Assembly (NCBI GenBank): GCA_009760855.2
Contig: WPIO01000019.1
Coordinates: forward strand, 2,401,501-2,465,500
Source of the DNA: Cristatella mucedo
Taxonomy: Eukaryota; Bryozoa; Phylactolaemata; Cristatellidae
Length of the DNA stretch: 64,000 nt
Direction: 5' to 3'
Each line of letters starts with the position of its first letter. The first letter of the stretch is position 1. The translations under genes were made by a program, and so were the position numbers. The notes under the pieces are model-generated. The model saw only the letters and a list, made by a program, of their open reading frames with translations. It did not search any database and was not told the origin of the DNA. Positions 23,691-35,454 of this stretch are shown one piece after another.

Positions 23691-24930
23691 CACTTGATAA
23701 AGCCCCCTCAGAGAACTCGATATCTTTCTAGGCGCTTAACACTTGCTGCAAAGGAAACGCGATCGAATGGTTAGTGGTAGCATGCTCAATAAACAACAAG
23801 AATAACATGGTTAAAGGTGACGTGCACAGGGTCAGCACGCAAGTGTGGTTAGTGGCAGCATGTACAGTGTCAGCACGCATAAGCACTTTAAGTTCGAATC
23901 ACAGGGACTCACTAAATGCTGTCTTAAACAGGTACATTTTCAATTTCTTTTTAAATGTGGTCAAGTCAGGGGATGTCGTGATGGAAGTCCGGAGTGAATT
24001 CCGGGCTTTGGGAGCATACGAACTAAAGGCACAGTCTTCAAAAGATTTCAGGTTTGTACGAGGTATAGGTAAACGGATTCCGAAAAAGTGGGTGGTACGA
24101 TGCTTAGCCTGTTGGGGCAGTAGATCTGATAAGGAGGCTGGAGCCAAAGAATGAAGGAACCTAAGAGTGAGCGACAAAACCTTGAAGTCGATGCATTGCT
24201 TGACTGGCTGCCAGTGCAGGTCGTCGAGAAGTGGTGTGATGTGGCAACTGTGACGCTCACGACAGACAAGCCTAGCTGCCGAGTTTTGCACCAGCTGTAA
24301 GCACCTGATTGTACATGCCGGTAGACCAGCAAGCAGTGAGTTACAGAAGTCAAGACAGGATGTCACAAATACATGGACCAACTTAGATGTGGTACCCCTG
24401 TCTAAACAAGCCCGAATTTTAGCAGTGTTATGTAGCTGAAAGTAGGCAGACTTGATTGTGGAGCTGATGTCTAACGAAATGTCACTTTGGAACATGACAC
24501 CTAGATTTCGTGCAGATTCAACAAGTGATATGCTAGCAGAGCCAATTTAGAGCGTTAGCCTTTCCAATTTCTGAATTACACTTGGTTTGCCCATAACTAG
24601 TAAGTTGGTCTTATAATCATTCAATTTCAGAAAATTTGCTTCTATCTGCGTGTGGATGTCATCAACGCATGCAACAAGGGAGTTGACAGATTCAAAGTGC
24701 TGGAGGGCTGGGAGGGATCAAAGCAAAGGTACAACAGAGTGTCATCCGCATAGAAGTGAGAGCCTAGATCGTGCTTGGCAATCTCATCGGCTAGCGGGAT
24801 GGTATAAACCGCGAAAAGAGCAGAACCAAGGACTGAGCCCTGAGGCACCCCATACTTCAGAGGTTCCTCGGACGATCTCTGTCCATTCACATCAATAGTC
24901 TGGGGAGTCTCCCAATAATGCCAAAGCCTG
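23645..24930 (-). mobile_element. LINE A copy, 5'-truncated, RT C-terminal half and 3' UTR
   Basis: The minus strand reads YGVPQGSVLGSALFAVYTIPLADEI, FYADDTLLYLCFDPS and ARNLGVMFQSD-like segments and continues to LTTFKKKLK. It keeps YADD and a 198-residue open frame. It ends in the 3' UTR and the (ATT)n array at 23656-23688. A few frame breaks are present. Confidence 0.9.
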
Positions 24931-25394
24931 AAACTCGTTACTAACGCCGAGCTCAAGACGCCGAGCAGCGGCCATCGAGGCTCCCGCTGCGCCCGTCGTT
25001 TCGCGCCCTTCTTCGGCTGCCGAGCTGCCACCTCGGCTAGAAGCCGGAAGCAGCGGTTCCCGGCAGCATATCGGAGATCCGGCGGCTAGAGAGCCGGTAT
25101 CGGTAGCCGCAACGCTTCGAGACGAAGGGAAATCCGTGCAAGCCTCGAATCCGTGCAAGCCTGGTCTTTGCTAGCATAAAGACATGGCAGCGCGAGAAAC
25201 ATTGCAAGCAGCGGAGGAGACCGTCGCTGTTGGATTTGAACTCGTTCGATTACAAACCTTGGCGAACTTGCTGCAGATATGCGCTGCGAGTTGAAAAACC
25301 ATTAAAAGTGATTTTAAATATTTGGCGTAAGTTCGCGCCGAACGGACAGCATCTGGCTGAGGCGAGAGGATATGCATCAGGCGGGATTTCGGAA

Positions 25395-25515
25395 TTATAC
25401 ATATGATAATAATAATCACAATAGTGATAACAATAATGCATTGGGTTTTTAGAGCCCTCGGAGAACTGAAAAATTTCTTCTCTAGGCACTTTGCATTGGC
25501 TGCAAAAGATTATTT
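25395..25515 (-). mobile_element. LINE A-type 3' tail fragment
   Basis: The minus strand has CTTTTGCAGCCAATGCAAAGTGCCTAGAGAAG and later TTCTCCGAGGGCTCT, then an ATT-rich end. Only the tail and a little 3' UTR remain. Confidence 0.65.
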
Positions 25516-25745
25516 AGCGGGTGAGAGTGAGGCAAAAGCGTCGCGGATGGAGGTGACAGGCAAAAGGCACCTAGGCGATGGGGTGAGAAGCGAAATCATC
25601 CAGCGGGTGGAAGCGGGTAGCAGAACGTCTGTTGCTTCGGTGAGAGGCGAAAGTCGAAGGGGAGGCAGAGCATCAAGAGTGTGAGATCATAGTGTGTGTG
25701 AGAGGCAAACGCATCTGCCTCGAACGAACGCCGAAAGAGTCTCCG

Positions 25746-25748
<3 letters not shown>

Positions 25749-25811
<63 letters not shown>
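25749..25811. repeat. (GA)n microsatellite
   Basis: About 63 bp of uninterrupted GA. The flanks do not match the LINE A tail. Confidence 0.98.
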
Positions 25812-25814
<3 letters not shown>

Positions 25815-26384
25815 TGAACTCATACACTGGGTAGGAGGCGTTAGAGGCTAGAGCATCCAGCGCGGGAAGCGAGCTGCGAAAGCCTCCGGGGAGATGCGCA
25901 CGCAACCAGCAGCGTCCGGCTTGGCGCAAGAGACGAAAGCGTCAGTCGGTCGACAGAGGGAGCGAGTGGCTGAACCAACTGTCCGGCTGCGGCGTTATAG
26001 CTGGCTGAAGAGTAGAAACGCACTTTCGACGACGAGGGGGAGTGGAAGCAGTTAGTCGACTGTTAGCGTGCTCGAGTTCGCTGGGGTGGCTGACTTGCAG
26101 AGCACTTGCACTTGCGTTCGCTAGTTCCAAGACGATCGCAAGTCTCAAGCATCCGGCAGCGAAGAGCCGAGCGCTCGAGCAGCGAGCATCCGGCAGCGAA
26201 GAGCGAGAGCGAGCGACGTGCGACGAGTTTAGCGTTTAGCGTTCGACGTCAGCGCTCCTTCAGGTTACGACCTCTTGAGAGCGCAGCCATTGGCCTTGAG
26301 CCGGATACTGCTTAGGGCATCGCCTATGATAGGCAGGCTTTTTATGAGCAGCGAGATACACAGTGCGAAATCTGACCCAGCTGG

Positions 26385-26489
<105 letters not shown>

Positions 26490-26635
26490 AAACCGGAGCA
26501 GGCTTTCTTTGGTGGCGGTCTGCCAGTCACTGCGAGTCATTGCGAAGGGCGTCAGTTTGAAATTAGCCTGCGCAAGCACACCTGGCGTACCGTCTGTAAA
26601 AATTCTGACAATTCTCTTTCGCTTTCGCGAGAGCC

Positions 26636-26672
26636 GCGTTGTGGATATCGCTATTAGCGATATCCACAACGC
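26636..26672. repeat. Perfect 37-bp palindrome
   Basis: Arms of 18 bp (GCGTTGTGGATATCGCTA and its exact reverse complement) surround a single T. It abuts the left arm of the 26670/28519 inverted repeat. Confidence 0.97.
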
Positions 26673-28519
26673 TCGCCGTGTCGCCGAGGGCAGAGCCCAC
26701 GGTAGATTCCCCGTTACTTCCATCTCGTTACCGTTTCCGTTAGTTACCGTTACTTTCCTATAGCGGAGCGGCTCTTACTCCTAGAGCAAACGCAGACTAG
26801 GAATTTTGATTTAGATGCACTGCTCGGCGACAGGTCCTCGAAGCTTGAGAAGGCTCGAGAAAACGGGACAAGTGAAGGAATTTCTTGGTTTTAAAAATCA
26901 ATCAACCGACTGAATTCAGGACTAAGCGGTAAGAGTAATTGGCATTTTAGATCGCTGTGGCCAAAGCAGGTACAGGAATGTATCCAAGAAACAAGAGAAC
27001 TAATAAACAGGTTAGCACTTTAAAGTTCCTAATCCCTGAAAGGGTCTGAACGCGACTGACAAGCTATCTTCGGTGTAAAATCATAAACAGTATTATACGT
27101 ATATACTTGATCTGCACGGCACCCTCAGAGAACCTAAGTGTGTGTGCAGGCATTTTAAATATGCCGCAGGGGTCGAGATGACATTGGTCGTTAGAGGTGA
27201 GCACCTTGCCCCTGTGACAAGGCCCAGGCGTATGCCCTTTGCATCCGGCGACCATTTTATGGGTACGTCGAACATAAATTAAACACGTTAAGAAAATACT
27301 TATAAACCTCGCATGACGATAACGAACCTATACAGCTATCTTTGAACCCACCAATCAGGACAGCTTACGTGAGGCAACAGCTAGAACATAAGGATAGAAG
27401 TATGAAACCTTGAATTGTAGCCTGGCGCACGACTAACTTGCACGCCCGAAGGTAAGCGAGGTGCCTGCGAGCAAGAAAGCATGAGCTGAAAGGCTGGAGG
27501 CTTTTGAGGTTTGTTTGTAGGGTTCATTGAAGCCAGAGGCTTGATTCTGCCTGCGAGCTACAGGCCTCGCTATCTTGGGGTGGCGTACCTCGGCTCCGCC
27601 AACGAAGGTCTCGGCCAAGCGGTATGATCGAACTCACAGCGCTCGCCGCTAAGCGATCACGATCGCATCCGCAGCTAAGCGTGTTCAAGTAGTTAACTTC
27701 GTAGGACGATTCGGAAGCGGCGCACGGATTTCTCAGCCACTGCCCTCTTCGCCGCCGCTTCCGTTCAGAAGGTTTGACCTCCGACTACGAGCTGCATGTA
27801 GCACGTGTAGACGGCGAGCCTGAGCGGGCCACCGAACGATTTGCGTAGCGAGTAAAGCGACGGATGTCCCACGCCAGCTTTGTGGCCGTCTCCCTCCGGA
27901 CTCCTCGGAGTCCAGGGTGCCTGCAGATTAACCAAACCGTGCTGCACGTATGTCCCGTATGTCCTTGGTTAGCCACCGCGGTAGACCGCTCGTTGCTTGT
28001 TTGTTATGACGTGTCGGATCGTAGTGAGTCAGCAACTATCTTGATTTTTTATAAAAAAAATCTTCGCTTGTGTCTAAGCGGCTCTCGCTGCATATGGAGT
28101 GAATCCGGAGAAGCAGAGCGGCGTGCTCGTAGGGGTCGTTAAAAGTCCGATGCTGACGTACTGAAAATAACGTCTGCAGGCAGGAAAGGCTTCCGCTGCT
28201 GGGCTGATGAATTTGGGCAATGGATTTGCCAGTGAGTTTGGAGTAAAAACAGCTTCTGTTCTGCAATGACGCTCCTGCTCTTCCAGGACGCTTCTGCTCA
28301 TGCTAAGACGACACTACGCTAATAGGCGAATTACGCTTTCTGGAGGTTCGAGGACTTGTCGCCGAGCAGCGCATCTAAATCAAAATCCCTAGTCTGCGTT
28401 TGCTCTAGGAGTAAGAGCCGCTCCGCTATCGGAAAGTGACGGTAGCCAACGGAAACAGTAACGAGATGGAAGTAACGGGGAATCTACCGTGGGCTCTGCC
28501 CTCGGCGACACGGTGAGCG
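26670..28519. repeat. Inverted repeat pair, 173-bp arms, 1.5-kb spacer
   Basis: The arm at 26670-26842 is the reverse complement of 28347-28519 with only about ten differences. The pair may be long terminal inverted repeats of an uncharacterised DNA transposon, or two opposite copies of one repeat. The spacer contains a SINE B copy but no transposase-like frame. Confidence 0.85.
27117..27245 (-). mobile_element. SINE B copy
   Basis: The minus strand has GGGGCAAGGTGCTCACCTCT, a GACCAATGTCATCTCGACCC B-box-like segment, then a tail with TTAGGTTCTCTGAGGGTGCC. The tail's usual purine run is replaced by CACACACACTTAGG. Confidence 0.7.
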
Positions 28520-29424
28520 GTCGACGCGGCGGCTGAGGCCGCTGCCGGCTGCTTCCTGTCGCTGCTTCCTAATTCAGCTTCTCGCCTGCATGAGAGGATG
28601 CTAACTGTGCATTCGAAGGCCCGCCGGCCGCCGCTGCGCTTCAGCGCGGCAGTCCTCTCCGAGGCGACCGCTCAATTATTCCAGAGCTCCCTATCCGCCC
28701 GTTAGCGTTGCGGCGGCGGCGGCTGCTCCGAGAGCGATAGGAATCCTTAGACCTATTGCGCTCGTCGGCCGGCGCTGACCTTTTATCGATGCATGCGCCG
28801 CCGCCGCAGCCTCATTAGCCGCTCGTCAGTCGTCTGTCTCGGGATTGGAGGCAGAGAGTAACGCATCGGGACAACCGCTGAGCATGTGCGGAACGGAGCG
28901 TGCCTCCTCGATTGAGCCCTGGAGCACGGCCGTTTAGCGGCTGTGGCGGTGGCGTCGGCGTGTCGGCAGTGCTGCTGGGAGAGCACTCGGCCCGCGAACG
29001 CCGCCGGAGGCAGGCAGACTGCAGGGAGAGAAAGAAAAAGAGAGACGGAGAGAGCCGGCGCCAGAGGCAGAAAGAAGCCCGGGCGCCGGCGCCGCCACTG
29101 ACGGCTGCCCGCCGACGGCACCCCGTCCGCCGACGGCGCCACTGTCCTGGGCGACGCGACGCAGTGCCTGCCTGTGCTCGGTCGTCTTGTCGGTACGTCG
29201 AAAATGGCGTGCGATCGGCGAATTGGCGAGCCTTCTTTCTTTCGAGCCGTCGTCGGATTTCGAACGGAGAACACAATGCAGGGGCTCGTACAAGGGGTGG
29301 AGGGGCGGGGCGGGGGCCGGCCGAAGGCGAGTCACTCTGCAGCTTCCTTCGACTCGCTCATCTTGGGATGGCCGAGCAGCGCTCTCGCCGAAGGAGTACA
29401 GTGAAAGTGAGCCGATCCAATCGG
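28520..29424. other. CpG-rich block without a confirmed gene
   Basis: Strongly GC and CpG rich. An ATG in strong context (AAAATGG, 29204) opens a short frame, and a longer frame runs from 28900 on the plus strand, but neither resembles a known protein. It may be a promoter or first exon of a gene disrupted by the LINE A copy downstream, or unrelated. Confidence 0.4.
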
Positions 29425-29478
29425 CTCATTTATATAGCGGCAGAAGAGCCTGAGCGGCTATCAAACCGCTTGCAATAC
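29425..29478 (-). mobile_element. SINE A 3' half
   Basis: The minus strand has TTGCAAGCGGTTTGATAGCC, CTCTTCTGCCGCTATATAAA and a terminal GCCGAT/ATCGGC hairpin. The tRNA head is absent; the LINE A copy begins at its edge. Confidence 0.65.
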
Positions 29479-30665
29479 AATTGTCCTGAATTTCATATCC
29501 CAATAAAAGAAGACAACTGGTCCTTTGGACCCTATTCCCACTGTCTTGCTTCTACGACGAATTGATATGCTGCTGCAATGCATAACTAACACATGCGAAT
29601 GTCGACACTCAGTTGTACCTTTGCTTTGATCCCTCCCAGCCCTCCAGCACATCGAATTCTGTCAATTCCCTTGTTTCGTGAATTGATTACATCCGCACAC
29701 GGATGGCAGCAAATTTTCTAAAACTAAAGGATGATAAAACTAACTTGTTATGGGCAAGCCAAGTGTAATTCAAAGAATTGGAGAGGCTACCACTCAAAAT
29801 CGGCTCTGCCAGCATATCACCTGTTGAGTCTGCACGAAATCTAGGTGTCATGTTCCAAAGTGACATTTCGTTAGACATCAGCTCCACAATCAAGTCTGCC
29901 TACTTTCAGCTACATAACACTGCTAAAATTCGGGCTTGTTTAGACAGCGGTACCACATCTAAGTTGGTCCATGTATTTGTGACATCCTGTCTTGACTTCT
30001 GTAACTCACTGCTTGCTGGTCTACCGACCTGTACAATCAGACGCTAACAGCTGGTGCAAAACTGCAGCTAGGCTTGTCTGTCGTGAGCGTCGTAGTTGTC
30101 ACATCACATCACTTCTCGACGACCTGCACTGGCAGCCAGTCAAGCAATGCATCGACTTCAAGGTTTTGTCGCTCACTCTTAGGTTCCTTCATTCTTTGGC
30201 TCCAGCCTCCTTATCAGATCTACTGCACCACTAGGCTAAGCATTATACCACCCACTTTTTCGGAATTTGTTTACCTATACCTCGTACAAACCTGAAATCT
30301 TTTGAAGACTGTGCCTTTAGTTCGTATGCTCCCAAAGCCCAGAACTCCCGACGTATGTCACGACATTCCCTGAATTGACCACATTTAAAAAGAAATTAAA
30401 AACGCACCTTTTTATCATATCATTTAGTGGGCCCCTGTGATTCGACCTTTTTGTGCTTATGAGTGCCGACACTGTGCATGCTGCCACTAACCACACTTGC
30501 ATGCCGACCCTGTGCACGTCACCCTTAACCATGTTATTCTTGTTGTTTATTGAGCATGCTACCACTAGCCATTCAATCGCGTTTCCTTTGCAGCACGTGT
30601 TAAGCACCTAGAAAGAGATTGAGTTCTCTGAGGGTGCTTTATCAAGTGTTATTATTATTATTATC
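29479..30665 (+). mobile_element. LINE A copy with internal deletion
   Basis: It starts in the RT N-terminal part (IPIKEDNWSFGPY, as IPTVLLL region of the 36 kb copy), jumps past the QGS and most of the YADD region at about 29600, then continues through KIGSASISPVESARNLGVMF to the tail and (ATT)n. The tail stem reads AAGCACC...GGGTGCTT, which still pairs. Confidence 0.85.
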
Positions 30666-31078
30666 CCACGACAACTGTGAGCAATGCATTCTGCAATCGA
30701 GTTAAGATTGTTCTGCAGGCTGAAAGGCATGGAAGGGAATGAAAGCGTGCTTACAACTGCTTTGTCATCTGCATTGAAAGTCTGTGCTTAGTGATTGCAC
30801 TGGTAAGTAGGAGAGTACATATTGTGAAAAAGTAAGACTAAGTACATATTTCAGGGTACCTCATCAATTACTTACTAGATCTGAAGTTTTCATATAAGAT
30901 TTTAGCTGGTCTGCTACTAATGATTCGAGTACAGATTTGGTTCAGAAGTTCGGCTGGTCTAGTGTCGACTACTAAAAAAAATCCTAATGAGTGGCCCACA
31001 ACTGCCTTCGAAGAATTTAGTAAATCATCCGAGGCTTTGTACGGAACATGCATCGTGTTAGCAATGCTGGGCAGCTGC

Positions 31079-31109
<31 letters not shown>

Positions 31110-31138
31110 CATCTCTCTCAGGAAAAAGTACGTTCGGA

Positions 31139-31172
<34 letters not shown>

Positions 31173-31174
31173 TA

Positions 31175-31206
<32 letters not shown>

Positions 31207-31860
31207 TAGGCAGACTTGGGAGACTGCGAGGCGAGAAGAACTTCAACACGAGGTCAGTAGCGACGGGTTCGAAGGAAAGGAGGAACGCGAGGAAAAGCAA
31301 ATGACAGTCAGGATGATTAGTCAAGCAGCGATTTACTTGGGGATTGAGTTTCTGATTTTCTTCATCTTTCTGACAAAAAGGCAAGAACAAAGATTTTCTG
31401 GATCTCAACAAGCATAGTTAGCTAAGGTGCGTACCTAGGAGCGGCCGCACAGACGTTGGAGTGTCGATGTCAGCAATTTTGGACTGTACATCTGCGATTC
31501 CAAAATTTTTCTTCTATTGAAACTATTAGACTTGACCTTAGCTAGTACGAATTGGTATGACCTACGATCGATACGCCTCGTTTACCAGTCACTGGACAGA
31601 ATCTGGGAGCGACCTGAGAGAGCCACCAGGCTGCCAAAATTTGAGAGGGGCGGTATTTTCGGCTGTGGGGCTTGAACGGCAGCCGTTTCGGTTGAAGCGA
31701 CCCGGACACGCCCCCTTCAGCCACACTCGAGTGGCTCTAGCTGAACCCCCCAGCCCTCCGCTGAGCAGCAGCCCTGTACACCCAATGGCAGTGACGGCGT
31801 TCTCTCCCCCTCTCGAAAGTCAGCATTGGAATAGTGTCCGGCCCGCCTTCTAAGGCGGTA
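30666..31860. other. AT-repeat stretch, no gene recognised
   Basis: TA arrays lie at 31087-31110 and 31138-31206. Open frames crossing them are artefacts of the repeat. Confidence 0.55.
31138..31206. repeat. (TA)n microsatellite
   Basis: About 70 bp of TA with two phase slips (ATAATAT, ATTATAT), preceded by a shorter TA tract at 31087-31110. Confidence 0.97.
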
Positions 31861-33720
31861 ATCGTTCGCTACCAGCCGCCTGGTTCGTCCAATAACCTGT
31901 CAGGTAGCCGCCATCTTGAGCGGAAAATATTTGGAAAACCCACGCCGCCCGCAGCCGCCGCGTGTCGAGAGTAAAAGAGCTGCAGCCGCATAGGCCCAGG
32001 ACGCTCGGCAAGCAAGAGAAGTTCGTGAAGCCTCCAGACGAGCGAACGCTCGCGCTCTCGCTACGCCTCGCGCTCTCTCGCGCGAGGCGTAGGCGGAACT
32101 GCGAAAGCTCTGCGGCCGAAAGCCTTCGCGCTCGACTAGCTGTGCGCTAGCGAAGCGGCCGAAACGTTCAGAGCTCCGCTCGCGGTTAGGCGCGGCAACA
32201 GGAAGTGGCCGGCGAAACTTGAGCGTGCCGAACGTGCGCGCTCAGGGCGCCGCGAAGAACTGCACGGCGACCACTTCGGGAACCAGAGCTCCGTGGGAAC
32301 GTGGTTTCGCGTTACTAGCTGGCGTAGCGTGAACTAAAATAATACCTAGCTGCAGCTACGAAAGTCCATTTTCGCTTGCACTCTATATTGATAGAGAGTT
32401 GGCGCGCGTAGCCAACTGCGCGCCCCGCGGCGGCACCCGACGCGGCTGCGCCGCCAAGTTACCCTGCGGCGCGGCGGCAGCTCCAGTTCAACGCGCTTGG
32501 GATCGCTGCTACCATTGCCGCCGTGACCGTCGCACGATCGGCGGCGCTTCCGGAGCCGAGAGACGCTAATCCAGCCCGCGAATTAAGTTAAATTAATAAT
32601 GACATTTTCACAGCGCAGTACGAGAGGCAAATCTCTCCGGCAGCGCACTAATGGGTGCCCGTCCTAAGAGAGCGGCGGATGCTGCCAGTGGTGCTGCTAG
32701 CACCTCGAACTATAGCCGACGAGTCTTAGAAAAGTGGCGCCGATACCCACGCAGGTGTGGCGACCGTGCGTGCAGCAGTTTTCCCGGCGGCGGCTGCGTG
32801 CGCGCGTGCAAGACGACTGGTGAAGACGATGAGACAGGACGCCGACGGAGCAGCCGGCGCGCTCCGTCAGCGCGGTGCCGCCGCTGCACACTCCACCCGG
32901 CGGTAGCGGTCGGGCTTCGGCCTCGCCGCACGACATTCGAAACGCGCGCTCGCGGAACAGAATGGCATTAGCCGAAATAGAAGAAAGGCGGCTATAGAGC
33001 CCTTTGCGGGCGCGGTGCGGATTAGCGGCGGTGAAGTTGCCGCAGCCCGGCTGTCGCGTCGCGTCGCGTGGCGCCGCGTGCGCGCGTGTCTGCCGTCGCC
33101 AGCCGCCTCGCGTGCGGCGAGTCTCCCACTGGACACCGTTTTCGCCGCAGCAGGTGCCGTACGCCGCTGCGCCGGAAAGGGGAGAGCGCGCAGCGGCGCG
33201 CGCGAAAGGAAGGAAGCGGGGCACGTACCGCTGCGAGGGCGGCCGCGGTACGTACGCTAGCCTCGCGGTCGCTCGCGTACTCTCGCGCCGCCGACGGCGG
33301 CGACTGCTGGTGGCCGGCGCGACTTGGCGGCCGGCGAGGCTATTTTTTCCCTTGCGGCGGAGCTAACCTTTGCCACTGCTGCGGCAAACCGCGCCAGAGC
33401 TGCTCGCGGGATTTCGGTTTCCGGCCGCCGCACTGAACGCGCCGGCCGCTTATAGGGGGGGGGGGGGGGCGGCGGCGGCGGCGGCAGGTAGCTGTCTGGC
33501 GATGCGGTTTGCTTGCTCCGAGCGACCGCGACTCCCAGGAGGGGCGGCGCCGCAACGCGGAGGCCACGGTCGGTGCGCTCGCCGCTGCGGCTACCCGAGC
33601 GGCTCAGCGGGCGTCCGAATGTTAAATGCGCTCGCTAACTAGCTAGGCAGAGTCCGGGCCGCCGCCATCAGACCGCGACCACGCGCTCACCCCCCCTCCA
33701 GCAACAGCGGTCCAGTGTCT
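31861..33720. other. Long CpG-rich block, possible promoter of an unread gene
   Basis: This 1.9-kb region is visibly CpG-dense. A plus-strand ATG at 32651 opens MGARPKRAADAASGAASTSN, then YSRRVLEKWRRY, which looks like a plausible protein N-terminus, but no downstream exon was found. A G tract with GGC repeats lies at about 33456-33485. No function is assigned. Confidence 0.4.
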
Positions 33721-35454
33721 GGCCAGTTCTCAAGGGCCCCATCGTGCTGACGAGGCCCCGCTTCAAGCGGAGATGGCAAAAAGTTTACGAGTCTGTTTGC
33801 CTAGTCACGCCGCAAATCGCGATAGCCAGCTTACAACTCGCGCCCGCCGGATGTAAGGGCGCCAGTGCCCTCATTATCCAAGGGGTTCGAATTGCGCCTT
33901 CGTGCCCCCCCCAGTTCCGTCCGTGCATTGTACTGCTGCGGGTTGTGCCCGTTGCCAGCTGAGATAGGCACGCACGTACGTGGCCTTTCAAGCTCCTGAA
34001 ATATTTTTTTTTAAATATAATCCATTTGTACAGCGTCCTAAGGGAAGCTCTTCTCCGTTACCGTCCGGCCGCAGCCTCACGCGTAAATCCAGGTCGTGCC
34101 CGCAGCCTGCCTCTTGCTATATCGCGTGCGTCCATCTGTACTCGCCATTCAAAGTCGATGGGAGCGAGTTTAGTGCAGCAGACGATTAGGGTTCGCGACA
34201 GGATGCACGACGAGGCTCGTGCAGACGCCGGCGACTAAAACCTGGAGAATGCCGTCGGCCTGGCATTTACACCTGAGAGACGCACCTAGCATATTTACCT
34301 AGCAGATATGTGCCTGGCTATAGATGGCAGATATATCTGGCAGACCGCAGAAAAAGCGGGAGACCCCCAGGACGAGGAGCCGGACTGATAAGAGGGTGCG
34401 GCAAGCTCGCGTTAAAGCTCTTCATTCTCTCTGTACCTGCGCCGAAGACTAAGAATGGCCGGCGTCTGTCTGGAAGCGTCGGCGGCGTCTGTCTGGAGGC
34501 GGAGCTCTGGGCAAGGGCGGCGCTCGAGGGCATTTCTGATCGACACAAAATTCCCAGGTCGTTGGCGATCTCATGCGGTGGCATTGCAGGTTGGTGTTCG
34601 ATTAGTTTGTCTTTTCTTAATGCACAGCGAGCTTGTCGTGGATGCTTACAAGGCGCTTACTCAATGTCTAGAATATTCGAATTATATTACTAATTTTTTT
34701 ATTATAATTAATATTTTATTTATATTCGAATTGTATTACTAAATTGTTTAGTAGTTTAATAATTTAAAATAGGCATTGAGTAATGTTTATTCTAGCCTAT
34801 TCGAAATTATATGGACACGGCTTTGAAGTAAAGGCCCTCAACAGGATCGGCAATACAAGAATGCTGCGTTCGCTAAATATAAGACCGGTGGCAAGGGCAA
34901 GGCCGTTTAAAGGCCTTTGGCGGCGAGCCTCTTCAATGCGGCCTAAAGTGACATCGAGAATAAGCGTCCGGTCGCGGCGGGGATCGTGAGTTGTTTCGCC
35001 GCGTAGACGTTTGCAGAGACTTGGAAGAGCGCCGTCTCAGTCTGAGGACACATTAACGAATCATTTAAAGGAAAAGAAGCAGGGTGTCCCGCATCAGCGT
35101 CTAAAAAAGAGCTCGGGCGCAGACCCTCGGCTCTAACCTCTCTGACCTCGAGAACCTTTTTTAGGTGGCGGGTGAAAGGTCAATGGTCAGCCCCTCTAGA
35201 AAAGTACTGAACACGCCCCTATCGCCTAGCGTAACTGTAATGCCGGTAACGGCACCCCACTCGGGCGGGTTTCTTACCAGACGCGAAAGGCTGGCACTGC
35301 GGGCAGCCACGCGCCTGGAGACAAAAAAGGGGAACACTCATGCACCTCTAGCCTCAAGGTTCCGCTCGTTTCCGTCGAGACTCGTCTCGGGCAGCTTCGG
35401 AGTAAGGCTGGGTTAAACTGCTGGAGTGGTATGGGCGAGCGAGGGGGGGGGGAA
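33721..35454. other. No recognisable gene; weak tail remnant and a MITE-like hairpin element
   Basis: A weak minus-strand LINE A-type tail (TTAGGACGCTGTACAAATGG) lies at about 34020-34062. A MITE-like element lies at 34654-34780. The remainder shows nothing. Confidence 0.5.
34654..34780. mobile_element. MITE-like AT-rich element with inverted ends
   Basis: The ends TTACTCAATGTCTA and TAGGCATTGAGTAA are inverse complements over 14 bp with one mismatch. The interior is AT-rich and holds a direct repeat of ATATTCGAATTRTATTACTAA. No clear target duplication was found. Confidence 0.5.

Noticed and set aside
28900-29565. 221-residue arginine-rich frame
   Set aside because: High GC lengthens chance frames; it has no known domain and runs into SINE A and LINE A sequence.
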